Part shown: piece after piece, positions 39,277-50,200 of the stretch | Numbering within the stretch: the first letter of the stretch is position 1 | Layout: each line of letters opens with the position of its first letter | DNA from: Planctomycetota bacterium | GTDB lineage: Bacteria; Planctomycetota; Planctomycetia; Gemmatales; Gemmataceae | Length of the DNA stretch: 64,000 nt | Assembly: GCA_016191165.1 (NCBI GenBank) | Contig: JACPPF010000046.1 | Span: 19,912 to 83,911, forward strand | Direction of reading: 5' to 3' | Translations under genes and position numbers: made by a program | Notes under the pieces: generated by a model | Seen by the model: only the letters and a program-made list of their open reading frames with translations | What the model was told of the DNA's origin: nothing | The model's database searches: none

Positions 39277-39292
39277 CAGGCGGCGATCCGGG

Positions 39293-41968
39293 TCAGTTGA
39301 TGGTGTAGATGAATTTCCCATCCGGCGAACCCGCGACGTGGACCGAGGTGATTGCCGTGCCTTCGACCGTACGGTTCAAGATTTCGCTCGCCATCTCCGG
39401 CAGCATCGTGCCGGTCAGGATGTGGTCCACGTTGCGAGCGCCGCTTTCCACTTCCTTGCATCGGCTCGTGATCGTCGTCACCAGGCTGTCGTCGTAGGTG
39501 AAATCGGCGCGGTGGTTCTCCTTCAAGCGGTCGCCGATCTTCTTCAGTTGCAGCTTCGTGATGTTCTGCAACATCTTGTCATCGAGCGGGAAATACGGCA
39601 CGATCGTGATACGGCCAAGCAGGGCGGGCTTGAACGACTTGAGCAGGTCAGGCCGCAGCGCCTGAGCAAGCGTTTCCGCATCGGGCTTGGTGTCGGGATC
39701 GGCACAGAGTTTCATGATGGTGTCGGTGCCGACGTTGGATGTCAGGATGATGATCGTGTTCTTGAAGTTGATGTCGTTGCCCGACGAATCCTGAAGCATG
39801 CCCTTGTCAAACACTTGATAGAAGAGCTCCTGAACGTCAGTGTGGGCCTTCTCGACCTCGTCGAGCAAGACGATGCAATAGGGTTTGCGGCGCACGGGAT
39901 CGGTGAGGGCGCCGGGCTCGCCGTAGCCGACGAGGCCCTTGGCGGAGCCGGTGAGGTTGGAGATTTTGTGCGATTCCTTGTATTCGGACATGTTGATGAT
40001 GACCATGTTGCGGTCGCCGCCGTAGAGGATATCGGCGAGTGACATGGCGGTTTCGGTTTTACCGACGCCGGACGGGCCGACGAGCATGAAGACGCCGATG
40101 GGCCGGCGCGGGTCGGTGAGGTTGGCGCGCGAGGTGCGGATGCGCTGAGCGATCGCCTCCAGGCCATGGTCCTGGCCGATGACGCGCTCCGCCATGCGGT
40201 CCTTGAGTGACAGAACGGCCTGAATCTCGTTGCGCACCATCTTGCCAAGCGGGATGCCGGTCCAGCCGGACACGACCGCGGCAATCGCCTGGCCGCCGAC
40301 GACGGGCAGCACCAGCGGGTCTTCGCCTTGCACCTCCATCAGCATCTTTTCGGCCTTGTTGAGTTCGGTGCGCGTTTCGAGTTCCTGGTCGCCGGTCAGG
40401 CGTTCCTTGGCGTCGGCCTTGGCGACCCGATGCGCGTCGAGCTTGGCGGCGAGCGCTTGCACTTGCTCGGCGAGTTTCTTTTCTTCCTCCCAGCGTTTTT
40501 CCAGCGCGGCGAGGTTCGCGGCGATGGCGGTCTTTTTCTCGTTCAGGTCGGCGGCGCGTTGCTTGTGATCGACGCCGTGGCTCGTCTCGCGGTCCAGGGC
40601 CGTGAGTTCGACATCGATGCGTTCGACATCGCGGCGGGCATCCTGGATGGCGGGCGGAATCGATGTCTGGCTCAGCGCGACGCGAGCGCAGGCCGTGTCG
40701 AGCAGGCTGACTGATTTGTCCGGAAGCTGACGATCCGTGATGTAGCGATGCGAGAGCTTGACGGCTTCCTCGACGGCCTCATCGAGAATGCGGACCTTGT
40801 GATGTTTTTCCATGGTGGCGGCGATGCCGCGCATCATGGCGATCGCCTTGGCGATGTCGGGCTCATCGACCTTGACGACCTGAAATCGGCGTTTGAGGGC
40901 GGGGTCGCCTTCGAAGTATTTCTTGTACTCCAGCCAGGTGGTCGCCGCGATGGTGCGCAATTCGCCACGGGCCAGGGCGGGCTTGAGCAGGTTGGCGGCA
41001 TCGCCCTGTCCCGCCTGGCCGCCGGCGCCGATCATGGTATGGGCTTCGTCGATGAAAAGGATGATCGGGGTGGGGGACGACTTCACTTCCTGAATGACGG
41101 TCTTCAGGCGATTCTCGAATTCGCCCTTCACGCCGGCGCCGGCTTGCAGCAAGCCGAGGTCGAGCGTGCGCAGGACGACATTTTTGAGAGGCGGCGGGAC
41201 ATCGCCGGCGACGATCTGTAGTGCGAACCCTTCGACGACCGCCGTCTTGCCGACGCCTGCTTCGCCCGTGAGGATCGGGTTGTTTTGCCTACGACGCGTC
41301 AGGATGTCGATGACCTGGCGAATCTCGAAGTCGCGGCCAATCACCGGATCGATCTTGCCCTGACGCGCCTGCTCGGTGAGGTTGGTCGTATATTGGTCGA
41401 GCGCTGGCGTTTTGCTGTTCGCCACCGCTCCCGGACTGCCACCGGTGGCACCGGGGCCGGCGGCAGGGCTGTCGCTGACGTCGTATTGATCCTCATTCAT
41501 TCCTTTAAGGAGGGTCGGCGCATCCTTGACGAATTGCTCGGCCGGGATTTTCGCGAAGCTCGGGCAGGCATCGAGCAATCGCCGCGAGAGTGTGGCATTT
41601 GCGAGCAAGGCGGCGACGAGGTAGCCGGTGCGGACCTTGAATGATTGGCAGTTGAGGGAGGTCACGACCCAGCCTTCACGCAGCCAGTCGAGGATGTCGA
41701 CGGACAGTTCGGGCGCCCGCGAGTTGCCGGTCTTGAGCTTGTCGAGCGCCTTGGTCAATTCGCGGACGGCGGCGCCGGTCTCGACGTCGTATTGTTTGAA
41801 GATGCGCGGGATATCGGAATCATTCGCTTCGATCATCTTCAACAAGAAGTGCTCAATCTCCACGCTGTAGTTGGTGCGCGACAGGCAGAGCCCGGCGGCG
41901 CTTTCGAGAGCCCGTTTGCACACGGGATTCAGTTTGCCGACCAAGGTTTTCAGGGGAAGCGAGGCCAT
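39293..41968 (-). CDS. tssH: Type VI secretion ATPase TssH (ClpV/ClpB family)
   Basis: Clp N-domain, two AAA+ modules (GEAGVGKTAVVEG; GPSGVGKTETAMSLADILYGG), DPVIGRDFEIRQ; GGAG RBS before ATG 41968. Confidence 0.9.
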   Translation of the reverse strand: MASLPLKTLVGKLNPVCKRALESAAGLCLSRTNYSVEIEHFLLKMIEANDSDIPRIFKQYDVETGAAVRELTKALDKLKTGNSRAPELSVDILDWLREGWVVTSLNCQSFKVRTGYLVAALLANATLSRRLLDACPSFAKIPAEQFVKDAPTLLKGMNEDQYDVSDSPAAGPGATGGSPGAVANSKTPALDQYTTNLTEQARQGKIDPVIGRDFEIRQVIDILTRRRQNNPILTGEAGVGKTAVVEGFALQIVAGDVPPPLKNVVLRTLDLGLLQAGAGVKGEFENRLKTVIQEVKSSPTPIILFIDEAHTMIGAGGQAGQGDAANLLKPALARGELRTIAATTWLEYKKYFEGDPALKRRFQVVKVDEPDIAKAIAMMRGIAATMEKHHKVRILDEAVEEAVKLSHRYITDRQLPDKSVSLLDTACARVALSQTSIPPAIQDARRDVERIDVELTALDRETSHGVDHKQRAADLNEKKTAIAANLAALEKRWEEEKKLAEQVQALAAKLDAHRVAKADAKERLTGDQELETRTELNKAEKMLMEVQGEDPLVLPVVGGQAIAAVVSGWTGIPLGKMVRNEIQAVLSLKDRMAERVIGQDHGLEAIAQRIRTSRANLTDPRRPIGVFMLVGPSGVGKTETAMSLADILYGGDRNMVIINMSEYKESHKISNLTGSAKGLVGYGEPGALTDPVRRKPYCIVLLDEVEKAHTDVQELFYQVFDKGMLQDSSGNDINFKNTIIILTSNVGTDTIMKLCADPDTKPDAETLAQALRPDLLKSFKPALLGRITIVPYFPLDDKMLQNITKLQLKKIGDRLKENHRADFTYDDSLVTTITSRCKEVESGARNVDHILTGTMLPEMASEILNRTVEGTAITSVHVAGSPDGKFIYTIN

Positions 41969-42005
41969 GTTATTCTCCACGTTTTTGGTGATGAGTCAAA
42001 TTACC

Positions 42006-42070
42006 TACTAGCCCGGAGCGCAAGCGACGGGTATCCGCGAGTATCCCGGCGCTTGCGCTCCGGGCTGGTA
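42006..42070. repeat. REP palindrome, GAAGCGTAAGCGA family
   Basis: 26-nt arms TACTAGCCCGGAGCGCAAGCGACGGG / CCCGGCGCTTGCGCTCCGGGCTGGTA. Confidence 0.85.
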
Positions 42071-42086
42071 AGCGTTCTGTGTTCTA

Positions 42087-43937
42087 TCAAAGCAGCGGAA
42101 TCTCGCCCGTTCGCGCGGGCCATTTTCGCAGCGGCGCCAGCGGCGTGTTGACAATTAACTCGGTGAACGAGTTTGAGGTAGCGTATAGACTCAGGAAGCG
42201 ATTGAGGACAGCGCTAAACAAAAAAGCACCGCGCAGCGGGAATTTGGTCGGGTCCAGTTCCACGGTCACCTCGACCCCGCGGCACAGGCCTCGCTTCGGA
42301 TCGCTTGGCACCCGGCCCAGGACGCGGCGGTAGTTGACATCGAGAAGGCCTTCGACGATTTGCAGGGCCTGATCCTTCAGATGCTTCTGTCCCGCCGCGG
42401 GGTCCGAAAAGTCGTAGAGCTTGAGAATATCCCGCAGAGCGGCCCGGCCGGGTATCCCTTCTTGCAACGACAACGGGTTGGGGGATAGATGCGAGATCAG
42501 CTCCCAGGCGCCGCCGGTGCGCGCCGCGGGGCGCAGCGGCGGCGTAGGGAAGCGCAGGCATTTCACTTCGCACGGGGCAGGCACGTCCAGCGTCCAGCCA
42601 ATCGCCGGGCGCGCGGCGGCGATGCGCGACGGCAGGTCGCGGTTCATGCACAAGATTTGCACGTCCAGCATCTCGTCGCTCGGCCAGCGCGTTTCAAAGT
42701 GGAGATTCACCAGGGCGAGATCGACTTCCGTGCCCGTGTCGTCTTCTTCCAGGGAACGTTGACGCGTCGTGTACCAAAAAATCCGTCCGCCGCGCGTGCC
42801 CTGGGCATGCTCCAGCGCGTAGAACGGCGGATAGTCGGTCGTGCGGTTGGCTGTCGGGTCCGTGCTGGTCACCTTCGTCACCGCATAGACCTCGAAGGAT
42901 TTCGGAGACATGCGGTCGGCCACGATGCGATACGCCGCCTGTCGCGGCCGAAGCGGGATCGGCTCAACCGTCTTGTCAAACAGATTGACCACCGGCGTGC
43001 AGCCAAGCCGAAACGTTTCGGTGTTCACGCCCTGTTCGAGAGCCTTGGAGGTATTCTTGCAAAAGATGTACACGTCGCACTTTCGACCCAGACCGGCGCG
43101 GTTGGAAAGTGTCTGCCAGCCTGTGAGGTCGATGAATTGAAATTTTGCGGGGAACGTGAAAAACTCGGTAAACAGGCGATAGCCCATGCGAGCATTTTCA
43201 GAATAGGGGAGTAATCCCTCCGCGGGCCCAAATCCAACGGAGTGTAGAGAGTTTTCAGGGTTCAGGGCGACGGGGGTGTTGCTCGTGGCGGCCTTGTCGG
43301 GCACGAAAACAACCTGGATCGCGTCGTTAAGAATGATCTCGTACAGATCGGGGACGAGTTGCGGATCGCCGTGCAGAAACAAGCGCAAGGCATCGATCTG
43401 AAGTTGCGCGAACGTCAACTCGCCCACGCATTCGAGTTCCAACCGAACCGCGGCCACGGCGCCGGCGGGCGGTTGCAACCCGGAAGGGAACGGCGGCGCG
43501 CGAAAGCTCGCTCGATTCAAGCGGATCGGCCACAACCTCACCGGGTAGGCGGTGCGAAACTTGCACGCGATCGGCTCGGTAGCCGCTTCGATCAGGCTGC
43601 CGCGGTCGATCAGGAAACCGCCTGGCATTTGAACGCGGGCCGGGTCGCTCTCGAATTGCAGCAAAGCCATGGACGGAATCGGCGCGAGGAAGTGCGGATA
43701 AAGGAACTGCAACAGGCCGTCGGTGAGTTCAGGATATTCGTCCTCGATCTTGGCGTGCGTGCGGCCGGCCAGGAGCGCGAACGTTTCGAGCAAGCGTTGG
43801 ACGTAGGGGTCGGAACTGCCGGTCGCCTCGATGCCGAGTCGCTGGGCCGCGTTGGGATGACGCCGCGCGAACTCCTGGGTTAGCAGGTTGATGTAGCGGA
43901 GTTCGCGCTCGTAGTAGGGGAAGAGGTGGTCGATCAT
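42087..43937 (-). CDS. tssF: Type VI secretion baseplate subunit TssF
   Basis: YYERELRYINLLTQEFARRHPNAAQRLG, PYVQRLLETFALLAGRTHAKIEDEYPELTDGLLQFLYPH. Confidence 0.92.
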   Translation of the reverse strand: MIDHLFPYYERELRYINLLTQEFARRHPNAAQRLGIEATGSSDPYVQRLLETFALLAGRTHAKIEDEYPELTDGLLQFLYPHFLAPIPSMALLQFESDPARVQMPGGFLIDRGSLIEAATEPIACKFRTAYPVRLWPIRLNRASFRAPPFPSGLQPPAGAVAAVRLELECVGELTFAQLQIDALRLFLHGDPQLVPDLYEIILNDAIQVVFVPDKAATSNTPVALNPENSLHSVGFGPAEGLLPYSENARMGYRLFTEFFTFPAKFQFIDLTGWQTLSNRAGLGRKCDVYIFCKNTSKALEQGVNTETFRLGCTPVVNLFDKTVEPIPLRPRQAAYRIVADRMSPKSFEVYAVTKVTSTDPTANRTTDYPPFYALEHAQGTRGGRIFWYTTRQRSLEEDDTGTEVDLALVNLHFETRWPSDEMLDVQILCMNRDLPSRIAAARPAIGWTLDVPAPCEVKCLRFPTPPLRPAARTGGAWELISHLSPNPLSLQEGIPGRAALRDILKLYDFSDPAAGQKHLKDQALQIVEGLLDVNYRRVLGRVPSDPKRGLCRGVEVTVELDPTKFPLRGAFLFSAVLNRFLSLYATSNSFTELIVNTPLAPLRKWPARTGEIPLL

Positions 43938-44008
43938 GGGAAAGGCGAATTAGCCGCTTGTGACTTGGGGTTCACACAACGCCGCGCGAACACCAGGCCA
44001 ACAGCGGA

Positions 44009-44791
44009 TCAGGCCGGGAACTCCAGTTTGCGCCAATCAAGGAGGCTCATTTCTTCGTCCCCGACGAAGAAGATTTTCACACCGACCCCGCGAACAGGGG
44101 AGTCGCCGCGCCAGTCGGTCAGCCGGCCGAGTTTCAGTTGCGTGTCCGTCTCCTTCTCCGTGCCTGGATAGAGAGCGGGCAGAAAAACCGAGCCGGCATC
44201 GCCCTGTCGCATTTCCAGGTGGGCCGGGATCCACAAGAGATCACGCGGAAAACGCGGCGCGTTCATCGTCAGCATCTGGATCTGCTCAAAAGGAACCCAG
44301 AAATAACGGCCCTGTGAAAAAACTTCCAGGACGGAACCCAGGCAATCGTCGCCGTCGCGCAGCGAGTCGAACGGCTTGCCGTCAAGCGTTCCCTTGAGTT
44401 CGGGTAATGCATCGTTCGCCTTGGCAAACGCCGCTTGCGCCTCGGCGGGCGCGTTATCGGCGAGTTTGAGCAAGCCCAGCAGACGGTCGCGCACATGCTC
44501 CGGCGGCTCCATCAAGAACTCCGGCTGGACCTTGTTGCCAAAGACCTCCCGCCGAGAACGTTCCGCAGCCAGGATTTTGCGATAATCGAGTAGCGCGGTC
44601 GCGATTTCGGGTTGATCGGCCTGCATGGCGTCGATCTGTTTCTGAGCGCGGTCCAGGTCGCCGGAAAACGCGAATAATTCAAAGAGAAAAAGCCGGGCGC
44701 CCTGATCGATGGGTTTCGCCTTCACGACGGCAATCTGGGCATCGATGGCCTCGGCGAGTTTTCCGGCCTTGTAGAGTTGATTGGCATCCAT
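44009..44791 (-). CDS. tagJ: Type VI secretion accessory protein TagJ/ImpE
   Basis: TPR-like N-terminus plus ImpE-type C-terminus (GSVLEVFSQGRYFWVPFEQIQMLTMNAPRFPRDLLWIPA). Confidence 0.85.
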   Translation of the reverse strand: MDANQLYKAGKLAEAIDAQIAVVKAKPIDQGARLFLFELFAFSGDLDRAQKQIDAMQADQPEIATALLDYRKILAAERSRREVFGNKVQPEFLMEPPEHVRDRLLGLLKLADNAPAEAQAAFAKANDALPELKGTLDGKPFDSLRDGDDCLGSVLEVFSQGRYFWVPFEQIQMLTMNAPRFPRDLLWIPAHLEMRQGDAGSVFLPALYPGTEKETDTQLKLGRLTDWRGDSPVRGVGVKIFFVGDEEMSLLDWRKLEFPA

Positions 44792-44895
44792 GGATCGGGC
44801 TCCCAGAAAAAATGCGCGACGGCGAATTGCAAAACCATTTGCAGGAGGCGCGAGCGACGGTTCGAGGCGTCTGTCGCTCGCGCTTTCCCGGATCG

Positions 44896-45405
44896 TTACT
44901 TCGCTTCTTCAGCAGGCTTTTCCTTGGCGAGCGCGTCCATCGCTTTTTGGGTATTGCTGAGCACGTCGGCGAGCAATTCCTCGACCTTGTCATTGCCTTC
45001 CATTTTCGACTGAAGGTAGGTTAGCCGCTGCCGCATTTCCAGCAGTTCCTTGAGCGCGGGAATCTGCGCTGCGACCTGGGCGGGTTCGAAATCGTCCAGG
45101 TGTTTGAAGTTCAATTCGACCGCCAGCTTCGAATCCTCGTCGGTGAGCTTGTTTTGCACTTTCATGGCGACGCGGGGCGTGGCGCCGGCGAGCACATCGT
45201 TGAAATTGTCTCTGTCGATCATGACCATCTTGCGGTCCTTGAGTGGTTTCAGCGGCGCCTTGGGCGCGCCGGACAGATCGGCGAGCACGCCCACCACAAA
45301 CGGCAGCTCCTTCTTTTCCATGGCGCCGCCGGTCTCCACATCATAGGTGATTTGGACGCGCGGACGCCGTACCCGATCCAGTTTCTTTTGTTGACTCTCC
45401 GCCAT
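44896..45405 (-). CDS. tssB: Type VI secretion contractile sheath small subunit TssB
   Basis: RVRRPRVQITYDVETGGAMEKKELPFVVGVLADLSG; KDRKMVMIDRDNFNDVLA. Confidence 0.92.
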   Translation of the reverse strand: MAESQQKKLDRVRRPRVQITYDVETGGAMEKKELPFVVGVLADLSGAPKAPLKPLKDRKMVMIDRDNFNDVLAGATPRVAMKVQNKLTDEDSKLAVELNFKHLDDFEPAQVAAQIPALKELLEMRQRLTYLQSKMEGNDKVEELLADVLSNTQKAMDALAKEKPAEEAK

Positions 45406-45587
45406 GATGAACCTCCCGGGCCGATGGGATCGGCCGAAACCTGTTGAATTCGCCAAAAAAACCATGACTTTCGTTGACGACTGTCCTAACATCGAAAATG
45501 CGTGACCGGTATTTTATCGGCGGTGAAATGGTATAACAGGGAAATCTGGCGTTTTTTCAAAAATTGTGTGCCGCACCCAATATCCGC

Positions 45588-45638
45588 GCCCGAAGCGTGA
45601 GCGAAGAAACGCCAATCTCCTTCGCTTACGCTTCGGGC
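45588..45638. repeat. REP palindrome, GAAGCGTAAGCGA family, in tssB/tssK divergent intergenic region
   Basis: GCCCGAAGCGTGAGCGAAG / CTTCGCTTACGCTTCGGGC. Confidence 0.85.
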
Positions 45639-45674
45639 TCAGACGATCACGAAAAACACACGACGGAGGGACTC

Positions 45675-47108
45675 ATGGCGTCACTTGGAGTGTATTGGCA
45701 CGAAGGCATGTTCCTGCGGCCCCACCACTTCCAGGCCGCGTATCGGCACACCGTGGACCACAATCGGCGCAATCACCAGTGGGACGTTCACTACAACTGG
45801 GGCCTGCGTTCCATGGACCTCGACGAGGACGCGCTGCGAAATCATCGGCTCGTCATCCACGCGCTGGAGGCGCGCCTCCGGGACGGCACGCCAGTGATCG
45901 TCCCGCGCGATGGATTACTGCCGGCCCTCGATTTGCGGCCGGTGTTTCAGGACAAGGAAGCGAGGCAATTCTACATTCGGCTGGCCGTGCCCGCGCTGGC
46001 GTCGGGCCGGCGGAACCTGTCAGTCGATCCGGATGCGCGCATACGCTACTACCAGGACCTGGCCGAGATGGAGGATGAAAACAACGGCGGGAACCCGCAG
46101 CCGGTTCCCGTGCGCATGTTGAACATGCAGCTAATGGCCGGCAATCAAGACGCGACGGGGTACGAGACGTTGCGGATCGCCCGCCTGGAAAAGTCCGCCC
46201 AGGCGGACGCCGGTCCTCAACTCGACCTCACCTACATCCCGCCGCTCCTGAGTTGTGACGCGTGGAAGCCGCTGTCCAACGGCATCCTCCGCACTCTCTT
46301 TGACCGCTTGACCATCAAGATCGACTGGCTGGTCCAGCAGATTGCCACGCAGGGCATCACTTTCGATCGGCAAGCCCCCGGGGATGCACTGGTGTTGAGG
46401 CAACTCCAACAACTTAACGAGGCGAGCGCCACACTTGGGATGATCGCCGCCGCGCCTGGCGTGCATCCCTTGTCCGCCTTCATGGAACTGAGCCGGATTG
46501 TCGGCCAGCTGGCAATCTTCGGCGCCACCCGGCGTCCGCCCGATCTGCCGCGCTACGATCACGACGATCTGGGAACCTGTTTCACGGACATCAAACAGTA
46601 TCTTGACAGGCAACTTGACATTGTCCAGGAGCCAGAATACAAGGAACGCCCCTTCATCGGCGCCGGGCTGCGAATGCAGGTCAGCCTGGAGCCAGCCTGG
46701 CTGGATGCGGCGGCCCAAATCTTCATCGGCGTGCAAACCAAAAACCTCGATGCGCCCCAGTGCGTGTCCCTCTTGACCAAGGCGGGCCAACTGGACATGA
46801 AAATGGGTAGTTCCGATCATGTTGACGAGTTATTCCGGCAAGGCGCGGCGGGCCTGCGTTTTTTGGCCGAGCAACTGCCTCCCGCCGCTCTCCCCAAGGT
46901 TCCGGGACAGGTATATTTTCAAGTCATGGCCGATCCCAAGAATCCGGAATGGGTAAACGTGAAAAACTCGCTGTCGCTGGCCTTGCGTTTCAACGAAAAC
47001 CTCATCGTGGGCGGCATTCAGAACCAGCGCAGCCTCACCGTAAAGACCCAGGGGCGCAATGTGCCGATTCAGTTTTCGCTCTACGTGTTGCCTGGAAAAA
47101 AAACATGA
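45675..47108 (+). CDS. tssK: Type VI secretion baseplate subunit TssK
   Basis: VYWHEGMFLRPHHFQ N-terminal signature; LRDGTPVIVP; DDLGTCFTDIKQYLD. Confidence 0.92.
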   Translation: MASLGVYWHEGMFLRPHHFQAAYRHTVDHNRRNHQWDVHYNWGLRSMDLDEDALRNHRLVIHALEARLRDGTPVIVPRDGLLPALDLRPVFQDKEARQFYIRLAVPALASGRRNLSVDPDARIRYYQDLAEMEDENNGGNPQPVPVRMLNMQLMAGNQDATGYETLRIARLEKSAQADAGPQLDLTYIPPLLSCDAWKPLSNGILRTLFDRLTIKIDWLVQQIATQGITFDRQAPGDALVLRQLQQLNEASATLGMIAAAPGVHPLSAFMELSRIVGQLAIFGATRRPPDLPRYDHDDLGTCFTDIKQYLDRQLDIVQEPEYKERPFIGAGLRMQVSLEPAWLDAAAQIFIGVQTKNLDAPQCVSLLTKAGQLDMKMGSSDHVDELFRQGAAGLRFLAEQLPPAALPKVPGQVYFQVMADPKNPEWVNVKNSLSLALRFNENLIVGGIQNQRSLTVKTQGRNVPIQFSLYVLPGKKT

Positions 47109-47296
47109 TGCCCTGGCCGGATGCGCCAGCGACGGTGTTAACCACGTGGGCGAACCGCGGGTGGAAATTGCCGTTGCCCGCGCGTGGTTGGAACCTCAAA
47201 CAATCGTTGCATAATGGTCGGCTCCCGGTATAATTGGCACTTGACCACAACCACGACATTTCCGTTTCTCGCACGCTATTTCGCAAGGGTAACGTC

Positions 47297-50200
47297 ATGC
47301 CTGAAGCTCCCACGCCCGACTGGCGCGACAGTGGCAACACTCCCGCCCAGACCCCCAGCGCCAAACCCTGGCAAGCCGGCGCGACCAGCGCCGAGGCGGG
47401 CCCCTCGGCCATGCCGTCGAAACGAAGCTTCAAACGGCTCTTTGCCGTGGTCGCGCTATTGGGCCTGGCCGTCGGCATCGGCGCGGTCGTCTATTGGTTC
47501 CGCCCCATCAAGCCGGCCTGCCTCGTCCTCGTTGGGTCCGGGTATGAAACCAACCTCCTTCTGCCTCACAACGTCCACGGCTGGAACAGCCTGCATGTCC
47601 TCGAAAAAGCAGTCTCACAGGGCGGCGAACTCCCGGATCTGTGGCGTTTCTTCACCCAACCCACCAAGATGCGCCGCGTCGGCGCCGAACCCGTCGAGCT
47701 AAAAGAAGCCAACTGGCGAGCCGTGTGGGACAAGCTCGGCATCGCCAACTACGAGGAAAAGACCGTCATGGTCTTCCTGTCCGTCCACGGGGCTGCCGAT
47801 GCGAAGGAAGCCTACCTCCTGCCCAACGTCCCCGGCAAGCAAATGTTGGAATCCTTCGATCAAAGCCGAATTCCGTTTCAAGAGGTTCTCGACAGCCTGA
47901 AGGCGGTCAAGGGCAAGAAGATTGTCCTCCTCCTTGACGTCTGTCATGCGCCGTTCGATCAGAACACGGGGATGTTGCACAACGATTTCGCGGAGCGTTT
48001 GAAGACCAAGTACGAAAAGGAGATTGAGGCCACGCCTCACCTGGCGGTGATCTGCTCGGCCGACACGGATCAACGCTCCTGGGCCTCGGATGAGCTGCAA
48101 GCCACTGCCTTTGCCTATTACGTCATGCAGGCGTTGAAAGGCGCCAACCATGGCAAGGACGGCAACGTCACGGCGGGGAGTTTGTTTGACTACGTGAAAG
48201 ACAAGGTGGCAACCTGGGCGCGGACCAACCGAGCCAGAAGCCAGACGCCGTTTTTGCTGGGCGGGAAGGATCGCGCCGATGGGATGGACCTCGTCCATAT
48301 TGCCGAGCCGTATGTCGAGCCGGCGCCCCCGTCGGCGCCGCTGAACCTCGACGCCCTGGCGCCGGAATGGGAAAAATGGAAGAAACTCAAACGGGAGAAG
48401 GCGCCGCACGTTCACAATCCGCACCTGTGGCGCTTGTACCAGGACACGCTGCTGCGCTATGAGCAACTCCTCCGCGCAGGCGATCCGACAGGCAAAGCCG
48501 CGGCCAGCCTCAAGCCAAGCCTCGAAAAATTGAACAGCGACATCGCCGCCAGCCGTTCTCTCGATGGCGCATTCCCCTGCATGGTGAACAGCTTCCCGTT
48601 GTACCGCGTCCTGGGGTTCCAGCCGGCGCCTGACCTGAATGACAAGGCTCTCAACATCTTCCTGACCGATTTTCGTAATCTCGCGGATCAAAAAGGCAAG
48701 GAGGAGGAAAAGAAGAAGCTGTTGACCTTTTTCCGGGACAAATCCATCCAGGTCAAGCAATACGTGCGAGTTCGCGTCAACCAGATGCTGTTGAAGGATT
48801 GGCAAGCCAACGCCAGCCCGGACCAGGCCAAACGTAACCGCGAACAAGGGCAGGATCGCCTGGCGGAAATCGAAGATTATTTGGTTGCGAAGCAACGGCC
48901 CGTCGAAATGCAACTCGTGAAAATGCTCAGGGACGTCGACCCGGAGATGCCCGAGGAGGTCATTCAGGCCGCCCTGGCGGTTCGCGTTCTTGCCGAGGAG
49001 GTGGCGTTGAGCGCGATGGCGGACGCGGATTCGGCCGAGCAGCCGAGCGAACTTTACGCCGAGGTCATTTTCCCGTGGGTTCGCGCCGGCGTCGAGGCGG
49101 CAGATAAAAGTCGTCGGGAAGGTGAAGATTATCTTTTTGGCGATCCCAAGCTCCACGGACCGAAGGCGAAGGCGAAGTTCGCTGAGGCGAAGAATCTTTA
49201 TGAAAAGGCGCGCGCCATGGCCCAGAAGCTTCAGGTTGCCCTGGCGGTGCGCGATGAGGTTTCGGCGGATTTGCCCTACTTTGCCACGTGGCTGGCGAGA
49301 AATCCACCCCTGCCGGATGCCGACCGGGCCGATTTGGGGGAAGCCCTTGAGAAGTTGAGCGTCGGGCTGGCCAAGTTGAACCGCGCTCTGGATGCCGCGG
49401 ACCGGGCAGAACTTCCGGCGCCGGACCTGGCGCGGCAGGCGGCCAGCGACCTCAAGTTTTTGCGCGAACGCTTTCAGGATGTAGGCGATAACTTGCGGAC
49501 CGTGGCGGCGCAGCAGAAAAACTGGCATGCTCTCGATGCGGCCCTTTCGGCGCCGCCGTCCGGCGCCCGCGACGACGTCGCCCTGCGCAAGGGTTTGCTT
49601 CGCAAACTGCGGGACATTTCCAGCGCTTTGCTCTTGAACCCGAACCCCGATGGCCGCATCGAGGAGGAAGGGTCCGTTGAACAACGAGTCAAGCAGCGGC
49701 GCGAACTGGCCCGCATTTCACTCAAGGCGTTTGACGACCTCGGGAACCCTGACAAGGAAAACACCGACGCCCAGCTCCGCGATTTCTTCCTGAAGGCCCC
49801 GGGATCCATCGTCGCCAAGACCGTTTTGGCCGGCGGCGAGGGCGCGGACCTCGTTCGGGCCGCGAATCTGTGCCGGGTAATTCCGGGCGGTTATGCCGAT
49901 TTCGTCAAGGACGATACGGGTCGGCGGATCAATCCGCTTGACCGACTGCGTCGCCTGCGCACCCACGCGCTCCTGCTTGGCCTTGCCGAGCGGACCCTCG
50001 GCGACCACTGGTTTGAACCTGGAATCAAAAAACTCGACCCCTACTATCAAGTCGCGGGGAAGGATTACCTCAAGGCGGCACGCGGGCTCTTTGACGACGA
50101 GCCGATCCCCGACGCACTCGTGAAAAAATCAAACAGCCTCAACGAGAAACTAATCCTGACCGAACTGAAACTGGGCAAACTCGGCACCCGGCACTGGACG

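Noticed and set aside
42087-45405. eCIS/tailocin origin instead of T6SS
   Set aside because: TssF, TssB, TagJ, TssK and ClpV-type TssH signatures are T6SS-specific; no eCIS AAA or tape-measure gene seen.
47699-49684. 661-aa minus-strand ORF
   Set aside because: Shadow ORF opposite the caspase/vWA gene; no recognisable domain.
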